64,000 nt of DNA from Niebla homalea (Eukaryota; Ascomycota; Lecanoromycetes; Lecanorales; Ramalinaceae), in assembly GCA_019925105.1 (NCBI GenBank), contig JAHGAU010000017.1, forward strand, positions 186,001-250,000. Direction: 5' to 3'. The notes beneath the pieces are model-generated. The model made no database searches and had not been told where the DNA came from. It worked only from the letters and a program-made list of their open reading frames with translations. Shown here in pieces: positions 45,871-57,661 of this stretch. A program made the translations under genes and the position numbers. The number at the start of each line of letters is the position of its first letter. The stretch's first letter is position 1.

Positions 45871-46728
45871 CGAGGCTCCCCACGAGTGTCAGACATGGTG
45901 AGTCGAGAGCCTTCAGATGAGGACACGGGTCTGAGAAACAGACTGTATGCCGGTGACTTGCGCGGATCCAAAATTACACCTCACCGGCTATAAGGGAGTG
46001 TCTGGAAGATCATATACATAACACTCCATTTCTGGACCAGGCATGGCAACTTGTCGCAACATGCCGCGTGTACATTTTCCCAGAGCACTCTCATGAGAGG
46101 AGCAACAGGAAATCGATCAGCGCTTGATTCTTAGAGATGGAGCGTTTCCTGCGACACAGGGTCTTTCCCACAACTTGTGATTACGTACGTCAACTGAAAG
46201 CGCTCGCCGCCGTATACGGGAGATATTTCCAATGATTTAAGCCATGGGCGCAATAAGACTGCGAGCATCCAACGCATCGAGAGATAATCTTGCCCCAAAT
46301 CCGTGTATGGAAGGGATCGTCCGGATGCCTGACGTGGCACCTCGTTGGAGCCCATGCGGCTCCCAGCGCCATGCTCCTTGGAGCGTCCCATAGGTACCGC
46401 TAAGCTTCGTGTTCTCTCAACCCGCTAGCAGAGGTTGCCAAGATCGAACAGAACCTCGTGTCAGGCGTACTGCTCGGACATGTCATGTGCGCTGCTGCAT
46501 CAAGTGACGAGAATCTATTTGGATTCTGATAGATTCGTCGCCCATCGACGATCGCATTACAAGCCTACTACCACACTCGCCATACGCAAGCGGTAATTGA
46601 AGGAATACAGTCCTTCTCTCAATCGTATGTTCAAAGTTCTACGGCCGATCTCCTCCTACGTATGTAGGTATGCACCCCGGGAGTGATTTAGTTGCACTCA
46701 GGGTGTGAAAGGAGTCAAATATCCATGT
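45871..46728. other. Intergenic, no supported gene
   Basis: Nothing with recognisable homology on either strand. Confidence 0.45.
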
Positions 46729-48004
46729 TCAATGTCCATGCTCAAGGTCTACATCAACTCGCGTGGTTTTTTGAATGTGAGCAGAGCTCGGAAGGATGTG
46801 TTTTATTTCGTTTTCGACGGATCCGTCGTCGTTCTTGGCAGTAATCATGGAAGCGTTCGCTGGCACTTTGCCGTTATAAGGCCACAGTCGAACTTCATCA
46901 GTGATTTTGCGACGAAGCCATTTCCATCCGTGGTGTAGCGTGGGCACGCAAGCAGCTATAATGCCCATCTGAACCTCGAAGCTATGATCCAAATGAGTGC
47001 CTACACGCGTTTGGATTTTAGTCACTCACGTTCTCCGGTACCAATCCGTCAAGCCTCCGTCTGTGGTCGAGAATTAGTTTGGTTAATGGGCAAAGTGGTA
47101 TGCCACCTACAGGAAACATCCTTTGTAATTGACTGGAAGTTGAGCACTGTCCGAACGATGCAACAAGCACCTGTCCTGTTACCACACGTAAGTCAGCGAA
47201 ATGCTTTCGGTACGGAGCCTCTGAATTGAACTCACAAAATACCAAGTCCCATCATGCAGCAGAGGGCAATCTTCCTGTCTAGTTGGATCTGTACGTTCCA
47301 CAATATCAAGATTGGATACGCGGAGAAGGCGAAATCAGACACGGCCGAGATGACTATTTTTGTCTCAGCAAACCCATGAAGAAGGATGGCTGGCACCCTC
47401 GGTAGCATACCGGCTTGAACGAAAATGATGGTTTCCAATTGGCCTTTAGTGAAGCATAACCCCTTAACATCCGAATTCCAAGCTGCATCAATAGGTCGAC
47501 ATTGGACAATCCAGAGAACGGTGATCACAAGGCTTGAGAGGATCAAAAAGCCTATCGCAAAATCTAATGGCCTGATGAGGATTTTGGTCACCGAAATCCT
47601 TCTCAGGAAGAGACAAATGGATACTTTGGTCCACATGAGGGTAGCGAATGTCTGAATCCACCCTCCGTAGGCGTATTTGCGGTACTCGATAAGCTGTCAT
47701 TTGGAGAGGTAGTACTGATAGCGCCCTAAGCCATGATGAAGCTCCACGTGGATCATTCCGAACCCAATGACATCGCCCAACTATCGTCCTCCTCAGCTAC
47801 TGAGCAGAAAGATGTGCGGAGGTTTTCTTGCCAGTGCGAAAAGAATTGTCCAGTCATCCCAGCAATGGTCTTAGTAACAAACTTTCTTACAATGAATCGC
47901 AGAACCACAATGCCAATAGTAGCTGTGATAAGGAAGATTATATAAATCAATCTGGGCGTCTTCTTATCCATGTCTCCTTCCAAAGGTGGACCAGTTGACT
48001 CCAT
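46729..48004 (-). pseudogene. SAT4/rhodopsin-fold membrane protein relic
   Basis: Fungal seven-TM SAT4-type protein in pieces. N-terminal TM: LIYIIFLITATIGIVVLRFI, then KFVTKTIA; the expected WDDWTILFAL follows in a different frame (frameshift near 47858). Next HVELHHGLGRYQYYLSK, an in-frame TGA at 47697-47699, then QLIEYRKYAYGGWIQTFATL and WTKVSICLFLRRI. A normal-looking 54-bp intron (GTATGC...AATAG) and a following GTGAGT donor join FVQA to VISAVSDFAFSAYPILILWN, and GLGIL to TGACCIVRTVLNFQSITKD. The last part, FEVQMGIIAACVPTLHHGWK, is in another frame and the linking exon is unclear. The TGA and frameshift argue for a pseudogene. Confidence 0.65.
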
Positions 48005-49275
48005 GAGATGCTGCCTTGGGTAGTAAAGTGGTGAGAATAGTCTACTGACTGGATAGTGCGACGTTCCGAAATCGAGCACTTATACTTGAAGCACAATGGA
48101 CTGATGGTGGTCTCATCCTGCTATAAGTAGGAAGCCACATGGGTTCTCAGCCTGATCTAGATCTCTGAAACATATCGAGTCAGATGGGGCCTATTGCAGC
48201 TGTGCCAGACAAGCAGTAAATCTCAATGCACATAAGTCTTGGGGATGGTCCTCTCCATCGACGATTCAAAAATGCGAGAAACCGCAAAAAGGTTGCACTT
48301 CTTTGGGCCAGTCAGATGTTCTCCTGTATTGTAAAAGCACCGCCGCGCCGTGCGCTAAACGGAAGACAGTGGCGATCTTCGCCGTCCAGGCGGACGCCAT
48401 TGCTGGCCTTGCATAACAATCACTGCACGTTCGAGACTGCCGCTGAATGCTACATATGGCGAGGCTGGCAGTTAGAGTTGTCACCATTCCTGAACCGCAG
48501 ATGATTGATGCGGAACATACTTGCTGACCGATCGTGTCATGTCAATCCCCAAAAAGCATTTGTGGATTGATTGCTGTTCAGCGGCGATCTTCCTTGCCGC
48601 ATTATTGCATATCATACAATGACACACGGAATGCTCAGTCTTGTTCCAGGTCAGGTAAGAACAGCCCTGTTGATGGGAGCTGATGGAGAAAAGTCTTCAA
48701 GTACAATGCGGCACTACCAAGACATTCCTGTCCAAGAGTCAAGAAACAGTCACGCAGCCTGCCTAAAACATCGTCTGACATCCGAATCTTCACTCGGAGG
48801 CCCGGGTAAGCACCGGTTACCATGATGATCATTGGCCAGGCTTCCTCCCGATCTTAGCTTACACTCTTGCATGTCACTAAAGTACATAGCGCTCTATTCG
48901 CCTGGCTCTAAAGGACGGCGCAATATGATGCAACACCTCCTCAGTCGGGGAAAGATCCAATGGCTCGCATGCCCGATCGGGATCACTTCTACGGAAACAC
49001 TGTGATGAAACATGCATGCTGTAATGTCATTGCATGACATGGAGCTACCAGCGCCCCTTTTGTATGCGTCATTTTCATGTTTGTCGATCACTCCATCAAT
49101 CAGACTAATTAAAGCGGCCGTTGCTGAAAAGAAATTCTGCACCGGAGACGCTACCGCGCAGATTCTATCCACCACAGATCCTCGTACTCTTTGAGGTGAC
49201 ACGGGAGAGTACAGCCCGCAGCATTCAATCGTAGTTGTGGCGGTATCGTTAAAAGACCATTGGCAGATTTGCAAC
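48005..49275. other. Intergenic, no supported gene
   Basis: About 1.3 kb between the SAT4 relic and the lipase gene. No recognisable coding sequence. Confidence 0.45.
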
Positions 49276-50553
49276 ATGGATCCACTAATGTCAGATGAAA
49301 TACGCCAAAGCCTTGAATTTGAGCAATCAAATCGGGTTGGAGGATCAGTACTTGAGAACGACTTTTACAGTGCACCCTCTGACGCAGCTGATTCTCCGCC
49401 AGGATCACTCCTGCGACTAGAGAGAAATGTCGATCCGTCGAGATACCTTCTGCCTGCCACCACAGCCCTTTCACTCATGGTATATCAATCGGAAACCTTG
49501 CTGGGCTTTAGAGTGCCCGTCTCAGCATTCATCCTCTGGCCCTATTCCCCTCGTACTCATACTGACGGGCATCTTGTGGTTGCCTGGGCCCACGGTACCA
49601 GCGGTTTCGATGCAAATGCCGCGCCATCAAATCACAAGTACCTATGGCAGCATTTCCAAGCTCCATACCAGCTTGCACTCCAGGGCTACGTCGTTGTCGC
49701 TACCGATTATGCTGGCCTCGGCGTGAAGAAACACCCATCCGGCAAAATTATTGTACATGAGGATTTGGCGCCCCCAAGCCAGGCCAAGGATGTGATAAAC
49801 TCAGTAAAAGCAGCAAGAATTGCTTTTCCAAAGCTCTCAAACCGCTTCGTAGCCATTGGACATTCACAGGGCGGGGGGGCCGTGTGGGGCATTGGACAGA
49901 TCGCAGCAACCCGGCCAATCCCGGGTTACCTCGGGGGTGTCGCCATCTCGCCTTACACGAGCCTGTTGAAAGATGATGTCGAATCCACAAACATTCTTGC
50001 CGCCAACACGGTTCCCGCCATGTCATCGCTATTTCCAGACTTTAAATCGAAGGATATCCTTACTTCGGAGGGAGATCGCCGGGTCGAGCTCGTGCATGAG
50101 ACTGATGCGGGCGTCTGTAGCGCAGTAATCCTTCTGTCCGATACAGCAGTACTGAGGCCGGACTGGAAAACCAACGAAACTCTTCAGAAGTATCATGAGA
50201 TGACATCGAATGGTGGGAAAGCTATTTCTGGACCTTTGCTCATCGCGCATGGCACGGCGGATTCTGTATTGGGCCAGAGAGCAGTCACAGCAGCTGTAAG
50301 GGCAACGAGCGATGCTGATGCCTCCGCCGCCATAGACTATTACTCGCTACCCGACGTGACACACGTGTCTGCGCTAATGGCATCGCAGTACTTGTGGATG
50401 GACTGGATTGCGGAAAGGTTTGCAGGGAGAGAGGTAGAGGCTGGTCTTCGGCAGCAGGAGCTCCAGAGCGCTCAGCCGGCAAGTGCTCATCAGAAGGAGC
50501 AGAATTGGTATATGACGCCTGCTACGAAGCCATGGCATGCTCCTGGGCCGTAG
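49276..50553 (+). CDS. LIP-family (secretory lipase-type) alpha/beta hydrolase
   Basis: Esterase/lipase of the fungal LIP (Candida antarctica lipase A-like) family. Single exon, 425 aa. Catalytic triad candidates: Ser197 in GHSQGGG, Asp329 in HGTADSVLG, and His363 in DVTHVSALM. Other family marks: VVAWAHGTSGFDANAAPS, GYVVVATDYAGLGVKKHPSG and GYLGGVAISPYTSLL. Members of this family are usually secreted, but no signal peptide is visible at this start (MDPLMSDEIRQSLEF is hydrophilic), so the product may be cytosolic or an upstream exon may be missing. A non-ATG in-frame extension reaches 49237 and adds no signal peptide. All motifs look intact. Confidence 0.88.
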   Translation: MDPLMSDEIRQSLEFEQSNRVGGSVLENDFYSAPSDAADSPPGSLLRLERNVDPSRYLLPATTALSLMVYQSETLLGFRVPVSAFILWPYSPRTHTDGHLVVAWAHGTSGFDANAAPSNHKYLWQHFQAPYQLALQGYVVVATDYAGLGVKKHPSGKIIVHEDLAPPSQAKDVINSVKAARIAFPKLSNRFVAIGHSQGGGAVWGIGQIAATRPIPGYLGGVAISPYTSLLKDDVESTNILAANTVPAMSSLFPDFKSKDILTSEGDRRVELVHETDAGVCSAVILLSDTAVLRPDWKTNETLQKYHEMTSNGGKAISGPLLIAHGTADSVLGQRAVTAAVRATSDADASAAIDYYSLPDVTHVSALMASQYLWMDWIAERFAGREVEAGLRQQELQSAQPASAHQKEQNWYMTPATKPWHAPGP

Positions 50554-50856
50554 TTGAAGTCCTGTAAGTCTGGCTAATCATAATGTAATGGACCTTGGGC
50601 GAGTTGGGCTGATACACTCCGGGTAACATTGGCATGTACATGAATGAAGATCTTGGTTCGTGCTGATCAACAACTTGACCTCTTTTAGCTCATACAGGTT
50701 CCTTGATGCTGCCTAGAATAGTATCATGCACAGGTCTTGCCTCATCACGTGAGCTCGGCAGATTCATCTTCGTCCATTGCTGCTAATTGATCAGGTTTCG
50801 GTGCAATCGATGCATGTGACTGATTTAGGGGGGTCTGCACATCGTGGTCGTAGAAT
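50554..50856. other. Convergent 3' spacer
   Basis: About 300 bp between the convergent lipase and C2H2-protein genes. No gene or clear terminator structure. Confidence 0.5.
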
Positions 50857-53030
50857 TTAGTCGGTGTGATTGCGTATCATCGGGCTGGTAATCTCTTCTT
50901 CTTCAGCGCAAGTCCAGTACTCTGAAGATTCAGAAGACTCAAGGCTTGAAGAGGTCTTGCTATCAACAGCCCCTTCGGATAAGGAGTATGCGATCTCAAC
51001 GCCCGTAGCTGCCTCATCAATAAACCAATACTGCAGAATGAGACGCAACCATGTAGACTCTTCGAGGTCTAGTGCTGGCATCTGGGACCTGAGCAGCCGA
51101 GCCTGAGCCTTGTCAGCCAGGAGCGAATCGAAGAGCCAGCGATTGATGCGATCTCGTGTGCCTGACCATTGTCCAAGAAGATTTAGATGGGTCAGGGTCT
51201 GTCTGAGTTCGATAGTTTTGAAACTTTCGCTGCTGACCTCCTCAACAGTCCCAATAAGTGCTTCGGTACTCCGCACCCCATGTTTTATTAGATCAGCTAA
51301 GGCTTTGATGGGGGTAAACAAATTACTCGCTCTGCAGGCCGCTTGTAGTATCATTATCCAGCTGCCCGGCGAGGCTTGATGACGCTGCTCTAGGTGCCTT
51401 AGGAAATCATCACTGTGATAGATGCTCTCGGAGAGATCACACAGGCAGAAACTGTGCTCGCGCTTCAAATGTGACAGGAGCCTCAGCTTGTTGCGAGTGT
51501 CATTGAATACCTTTATACCGCAGAACCCGCACATCAATGGTTGCGATTGAGTCAGGCCAATGTAGTGAAATCCAAATGCGTGAGCGTTGTCTGGTACCAA
51601 GGCGTATGCTCGCATGAAGTCGCCGTCCAGCCTCGCGCAAGTCCACGAGATTGTGAGGTGATGGACGATCTCGATGTGTTGATCCAATTCGAACATACTA
51701 TTAACGCGGTCGTAGCATATATGGCAAAGCCATCGTCTACTGTCTTCATAATCACAAAATCTGTGATCATGGTGCACTATCAGTAACAAGGTCTCACTCG
51801 GTATGACTTAGAGCTTCTGACCGTGGTTCCTCTTTTGCTCCAAATTGCTGTGAGATCTCGTGTCCAGAATCTACTAGTTTCGGATGTCTAGCGGAAATAG
51901 ATATAGAGTCTACCCGCGAGGACAGTGACTCATCATCCGATATGCTGAGGACGGCAGGGTAGTCATATGAAGCTTCACTCTTTTCTATGCGACTGTAGTG
52001 TGTCAGCTCGAAGAACCTTCACGCATTGCGTACCTGTGAGCGTCCCAATTTTTTTTCCTTATATAGCATGTCGTTTTTCTTCGAGGAGCATACGGATCTC
52101 TCATGACCTAACAGTTGGAGAATGTTCAGCACTTACTGTGATGACGCATGCTCACCCGAAATGGAATGTTCGACAGCATCTTCATTTACTGATTCGCTCA
52201 ACCTAGGTTCAGGGTAGCTATGGTTGGAAGACGGCGTCCTGTTAATGCATGATACCGTGCCTGAGCACGTTGCAGCATGATTCACCGTTCCGTCTTTCAC
52301 AGCTTCGGACGGCGGATTAACTGGGGTTGGCGGTATGAGTGCCTCAGTTTTGGAAAGTGAACTAGCAATGCTGGCCAGACTTCGCGAACTCTCGGCGCTA
52401 TTCAGCGAGCTTGCATTTCTGAAGGCTTCCAATCCATTGTTCATCTGCTGCTGCAGATTGTGAGACGAGATGGAGCGGAATGCAAGGTCTTCCAACTTCT
52501 TATTAAGCGACTGCATTCTCTGTGATGAATCGACATCTATCGATCTATGGATGTCAGATGAGGTCCCATGAATACATCCAACAAACAAGAACTCACCGGC
52601 CCAATATTGCCAGGCTAGTATCCAGCGCGTGTCTGTGCCGATCGATGTCTAGCCTAATGTCTTTGACTTTGTTTCGATTGACAGCAATCCAGAATTTCTT
52701 GAACCAAGCTTTGCCGCCCTTGTTCGTTGCTGGCCGCATATCTCGCGCCGTTTGGAGCCAGTCGCAGACGTCCTTGGAGCATTCTTCTACCTGGACAAGG
52801 AGGGAAGCAGTATGAACATCTGTCCTTTGGCCGGGCCACTTGCCGAGGAGATCTTGGACTCCATGCAAGGCTCGTAGTAAAGCATTGATGTCTTGAAGAA
52901 ACCCATCAACAGTCCTCGAGGCTGTCGACAATCTTGCGTAGAACACTTTGAGTTTTACGAGGCTGTTGATGCTCTGACCTACAAGTGTCAGGATACCAGC
53001 TACACTAGCAGCTGCGGCGACGCCTTCCAT
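50857..53030 (-). CDS. STAND-type fungal N-terminal domain joined to C2H2-like zinc fingers
   Basis: Exons complement(50857..51760, 51798..51992, 52137..52544, 52597..53030) give 646 aa in frame. Residues 1-145 form a helical domain (VAAAASVAGILTLVGQSINS, DVCDWLQTARDMRP) like the N-terminal domain found on fungal NLR/STAND and AzaL-like proteins. A Ser/Thr-rich linker follows. Exon 4 has C2H2-like fingers: WLCHICYDRVNSMFELDQHI then EIVHH; LMCGFCGIKVF then SHLKREH; and FCLCDLSESIYHSDDFLRHL then EQRH. The C-terminal part is a helical region with an acidic Ser/Glu tail. No NTPase domain. Intron 3 is only 37 bp, so that junction is the least certain. A regulator or an incompatibility/immunity protein is possible. 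Confidence 0.65.
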
Positions 53031-54818
53031 GTTCCAGAGATCAAAGACCTCACATGATGAGTCTTCCAAAATGGAAAACAATCTCAAGATTTATTGCTTT
53101 CTCTCACCTAAGGCTGTGTGGTGGCAGTGCTCAGCCTGCTCGAAAGGCAGTCCCGCACCACTTTGGCATTAATCACATTGAGCCATTGGCAGGCCGCCGA
53201 ACGTATGCCATGGGAAGTGAAAGAGCGACAGCTCATGTGTCTCGAGCCACTGACTCTGATCGAAGACTTTGAATGTCTGGCAATGTCTGAGGTATGTTAA
53301 ATGCCAGAAACAAAGGGCGTTGAATTCACTGTCCGCGACCCTGACATGCAAGTCCTCTACTTGCGACTCCGTCTAGCAGTTATGAAGAGTCGCTATGTGT
53401 GGAGTACTTTCAACCTTCACAATTGCAAACCCCTCTTTTGTGCGCTGGATACGTCCTCGACCCAGTTGGGGCGAGGAAGAGGCGAGAGGGCCGATCCTTT
53501 TGGGGGCTCCTCGGCCTATATATCTCAGTCTGGGCGCGTACTTTTCAATACAGTGGGCCATCGCCTTCTCAATCCTATATGAAATGTATGATCGAGACTG
53601 AAATCATGTATCCTTTTTCAATTTAATCTCGAATCCCAAAAATATATGTATCACTGGTCTACCAGAGCCCGTTAGTTCCCTAATACCCCACAACAGCCCA
53701 TATTGTACAGTTTTTCGTTGTTGGATGTGCCTACAAGACAGAGCCGACGCTATTCAGCCTCCACGTCAAGACCGGTAGAATAGCTCCTCTCGTGCATGCC
53801 GTTTCGTTTGTGGTGAAATTGACCTTTTGCAAGGCTATAGAGCCGTGGAAAAAAGCAGTATCACCTCTGCGACTCGTAGGCTGTGCATCCGTAGGGCAAA
53901 GCTCTGTTTGGTGGACGTTCGATTTCATCACTGGCTTGATCTGGTTGCTGAGCTATGGAGATAACACTGTACGCTGTTGGAGATAACAGCTGATACAGCG
54001 CGAAAAGGAGCCTGCGAGTCCGCCTCCCTCAGGCACAGCCTCAATAGCCTTGTTGCTTAGATTTTAACTTTTTTGCTCCCTGAAAGTTTAGAATACATTG
54101 TGTAGACGCTTCACAATTGGCGTTTATGTTTGTTTTTGTTTTTGTTTGAAGACATCGTGTTTTCACCGCAGCAATGGTGTGATATGGTAGCGTCAGCGCC
54201 ACCACTATAGCGGCTTTTTAGGCGATCCAAGTATCTCCAATTCGCACCTTGCAAAGCCTTCTATCAGTACCTGAATCTTGATAAGGGAATAACTTCTCAA
54301 TACACTTTCCCGGGGTTGTCCCAAGATGAGAACTTTGTCGAGATTTCAACGACATGGACCCCTCTGAATTCGCGTGCGCGTGAATCTGTGGAAATATCTA
54401 GATCTGGCGAGGGTCATGCATATGATGCCGCCGATCTGGATAGATGCGATAGATGCGACACGTATGGGCTACATGAATGTCGACGAGCAAGGATGTCGAC
54501 GAGCGAAACAATTGCGCGCAGCCGATGGCGCGCATACTTCATGAGACAGCGAGGGCACAAGAATGATGAGGGGAAGGCGAAGCAGGGATCGAGCTTCGTT
54601 GAGGATGATGGATGATTTGATCCCAAGGGTCTTGAGAAGTATAGAGCTGAGATCCGATTCAACAAATCTACTTCAGATCTCATTCACAAAAGCGAGGCCC
54701 TTACGTGAGCAGATGGTAGACATTATTTAGGTCAAAAACGCCACATCCAAGGCTCGCTGGCTTGACCTACTGGGATCGGTTGTGGGTAAACTAGAAGGAC
54801 CCCTTTGTCAAAAAGTTT
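53031..54818. other. Intergenic; weak coding fragments
   Basis: Frames such as 53118-53300 (HWQAAERMPWEVKERQLMCL) and 53399-53626 look partly protein-like, but I recognise neither and find no joining splice sites. They may be further relics. Confidence 0.35.
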
Positions 54819-55276
54819 TGCCATTTGCGAAGCCAACATCTCGGCCATCGCTTCTGCTCTTGCGATACACTGGAGTGGTATGCTGATCACGAAGCATTCG
54901 GAGTTGATCGGTCAGCTTGCACACCACTTCTCGGGCCTAGTACTAGTGATCTAGCTGGGTATACAAAACAGTCATCCATTACCAGACCTTATGAGGCGCT
55001 TTGCGGACTCCACATATATGGATGTTCGCGACAGGGTGTACTGTCTTGTAGGAATGACCTATCAATGTGCTTTGACCGTACTTTGACTGTAGACTATACA
55101 GTATCTCACGACGTGCTTTTCGTGCGGGCTCTTCTTGCTACCAGCCCTTCTCAGATGACACCAAAGACATTGCCGAGTATTTCACCGCTCTTGTCAACGG
55201 TCTCAGAGTATCTGAGGCCGACCTGCAGAGAGAGCACCTTGACGCTTTACTGAGAAAATACGAAGGGAGTGCTTGA
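54819..55276 (+). pseudogene. HET-like (heterokaryon incompatibility) gene relic
   Basis: One frame reads ISAIASALAIHWSGMLITKH and IGQLAHHFSG, meets TAG at 54952-54954, and goes on with LPDLMRRFADSTYMDVRDRV then YCLVGM. This resembles the DxRDKVYALLGL motif of HET-domain proteins. The next expected element (a DYS.SV.DVF-like strand) appears as VDYTVSHDVLFVRALLA in a second frame (shift near 55082). A third frame (shift near 55150) carries DDTKDIAEYFTALVNGLRVS and ends at 55274-55276. The 5' part with the HET domain start is not recognisable. Family assignment rests on the motif only. Confidence 0.5.
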
Positions 55277-56025
55277 CAGTACAGGCTGGGCCCGCATGTA
55301 AGAGATAGATTGGCCAGAATGAATAATTAGATTGCTACTCGCACCTTTTGCAATCTTTGCACAATCAATTCGTCAAGAGGCGAATGGCTTGAGACACCGA
55401 AAAGAACCAGTAACACCGGAATTTGCGGATGAGTGCTTCAGATGAGACCTCTATTTAATGCTGCTTGACCTTGTACCATAACAGTGAACGCGTTCAATAT
55501 GACAGAACGTGTCCATCCTTGGCACTCACCCGAGGTAATTCACACCCTTCCAACAAACACTATCGTTGAACTTCGTCCCTTGAACCGGCAACCCCACCCC
55601 GACGGCCGCAATTGAGCTGACAATGGAAGTGGGTCAAGGCGAGGAACATTTGTGGCAGAAGAGTGATAGATGAGGGTGATATAACGCACGGTCCCCCTCT
55701 ACTTCTGTATATTCCATCGGGCCTGGAATCGCATGTGAGGACACAAGGAGCTGAATTACGGCAATTGCCGCCCAAGAGCAGGCACCTAAAAGCAACAAGT
55801 TGCCCTAGATATAAATATGTCTCAACAGCTTTACCCCCTGGGGTCTAGCTCCTACTGAATACTTAGTGAACGTGTGTTTTTGATCTTTCAGTAGTCTGTT
55901 CAAAAAGTTCATTGACCGCTCGCAACCGCGCGCATGACGCTAAAAGCTCCTCTTTTCGGATCAGTCCAGACCATGAACTCAGGCCAGCCATTAGCGATGG
56001 ATCCACGGAGGCTTAAAACGATGAT
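55277..56025. other. Intergenic, no supported gene
   Basis: No recognisable coding sequence or repeat. Confidence 0.45.
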
Positions 56026-56514
56026 CTACAATTTTTTGAGCACGTAGATGGCAGCCTGTAAAATGAGCCATCCAATCCAGGAGAGTATCTCTCCGAATTC
56101 GCCTGCTAATTTCCTCGTGGCAAAAAATGACATCTCGGCAAAGCTGATCGCCCAGGACCATAATCCGGCAGGCAACACTAAGAAGACTGCATGTAGGCAG
56201 TCACAATGGCTATATTAGATGTCCGGCAGAGTCAAACTTAGGAAATTGGACACCATGGCTGCGAGTACGGTATGCAGAAAGGAGGCGAATCGCTGTAGTA
56301 TGAATCATGGGGCAGTACCGAAGCTCTCCAACCCATTCCAAAGCCACAGAGCGAAAAGCTTCACAGAAGCAGGAAACCTCACTGTCAATAATGAGCATGT
56401 GTACCTACCCATCTTTGGTGGATCCTCCATCACAAACCTCCTCACACCTATTGTAACGTGCATAGCGGCCTTCCTCGCCCTCTCCGGGGCTCCTTCATCT
56501 GCCCTTGACACCAC
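56026..56514 (-). pseudogene. Unknown membrane-protein relic
   Basis: A single minus-strand frame keeps protein-like, hydrophobic sequence over about 160 codons but is cut by TGA (56305-56307) and TAA (56215-56217). Segments: SVKLFALWLWNGLESFGTAP before the first stop; LQRFASFLHTVLAAMVSNFL between the stops; and FLVLPAGLWSWAISFAEMSF, GEILSWIGWLILQAAIYVLK after them, ending at TAG 56026-56028. No family recognised. The preserved frame around both stops favours a nonsense-inactivated gene over chance. Confidence 0.35.
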
Positions 56515-57323
56515 GGTTCAAATGCACTTCGATGTATCCAATATCACTGCATTCCCCTCTTCACAGGCAGAGGTTTTGATTGGAGATAACGCGTAAAAGT
56601 AGACAAATGCATATCGAACTTAAGTTCACTCTTTACTAGGCGAAAATCAAGACGAATTGCATACAGTATTCATTTTTTAGTTGGTAGATATCAAAGCATG
56701 ATCGGGAGCTGGGCAAGGAGAATGTAATTCATAGATCAATATACCTTGATTATGCGCAACAAGAACCCTTTTCATAAATGTGACTACCTACCAAAAGCCA
56801 CGACATCCTTCTACCGAGCCGCCCATATTCATAACGCAACTCTTTAGCAACGCCAAGAGGGGTAACTCCAACGGACTCAAGGATTGACACGTTTCTTCAG
56901 ACTGCGCGAGAAGCATTGCTGGGTAGAAGCATGAGAAATTCTGGGATCATATTCATTTTTAGAAAATTGATGGTTTCTGCTCTTGCCCAATTGATCTAAC
57001 ATGGTTTTACTTCCCAGATTGCAATCCGTGACATTTTGCCTGAGCCAAACAAGAGATATTCGCGGGATAAAGAACATTGCCCCATAGCGCATCACAAGCA
57101 TGCAGATTGAAGGGGCTTAAAAAAGCAATGGAAATAATGACTACCCACATTTCGCTGAGATGCTAGACGCAATTCGCTTACCCAGCTCCATCCCTATCGT
57201 ATCCGTCCAGAAGAAGAAAAAGAAAAACTTCACCGCCCACCCCCACATCTACTTCTCGACACCTCCCTCCCCGGCCCGCCTTCCTCCCTTCCTTCACACC
57301 TGGATGGAGAAATTCCCAGCATT
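56515..57323. other. Intergenic, no supported gene
   Basis: AT-rich spacer followed by a pyrimidine-rich stretch near 57210-57300. Nothing supported. Confidence 0.45.
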
Positions 57324-57593
57324 TCACAAAACATACACATTCACCTCAAACCCGTCATTCGTCATCACGACCTCATACACAGGCAAATACTCTAGCCCGT
57401 CCATTACCCTGGCCGCATTCTCCCACTTGATCCTCAACGTCTGCCACCCCTCTATCTGCCTCCGATTGGCCGCATCATCGAGCCCGCTCGTCGCATTAGG
57501 ATCCACAGACTCGGACCAAACCTCCCACTTGACCAGCAGCGCGGTCTCCTCATCCTCGCTACTGCGCGAGTCAAGGATGCAAATCATGGCCAT
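57324..57593 (-). CDS. Hypothetical small protein
   Basis: Open frame of 89 codons (MAMICILDSRSSEDEETALL start, ending NDGFEVNVYVL) with balanced composition, including ALLVKWEVWSESVDPNATSG and GWQTLRIKWENAARVMDGLE. It reads better as protein than the plus-strand frame opposite it, which is Ser/Thr/Pro-biased. No domain recognised; could be the 3' exon of a larger gene. Confidence 0.35.
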   Translation of the reverse strand: MAMICILDSRSSEDEETALLVKWEVWSESVDPNATSGLDDAANRRQIEGWQTLRIKWENAARVMDGLEYLPVYEVVMTNDGFEVNVYVL

Positions 57594-57661
57594 GCTTTGA
57601 TTGGGGAAGGTGGTTTGCGCAACCTCGCCCAATTGGCAAAAATTAGGAATTCTTATGCAGC

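Noticed and set aside
57160..57600. 146-codon plus-strand frame
   Set aside because: Ser/Thr/Pro-biased; the opposite strand reads better as protein, and the frame does not splice to the glucosyltransferase tail.
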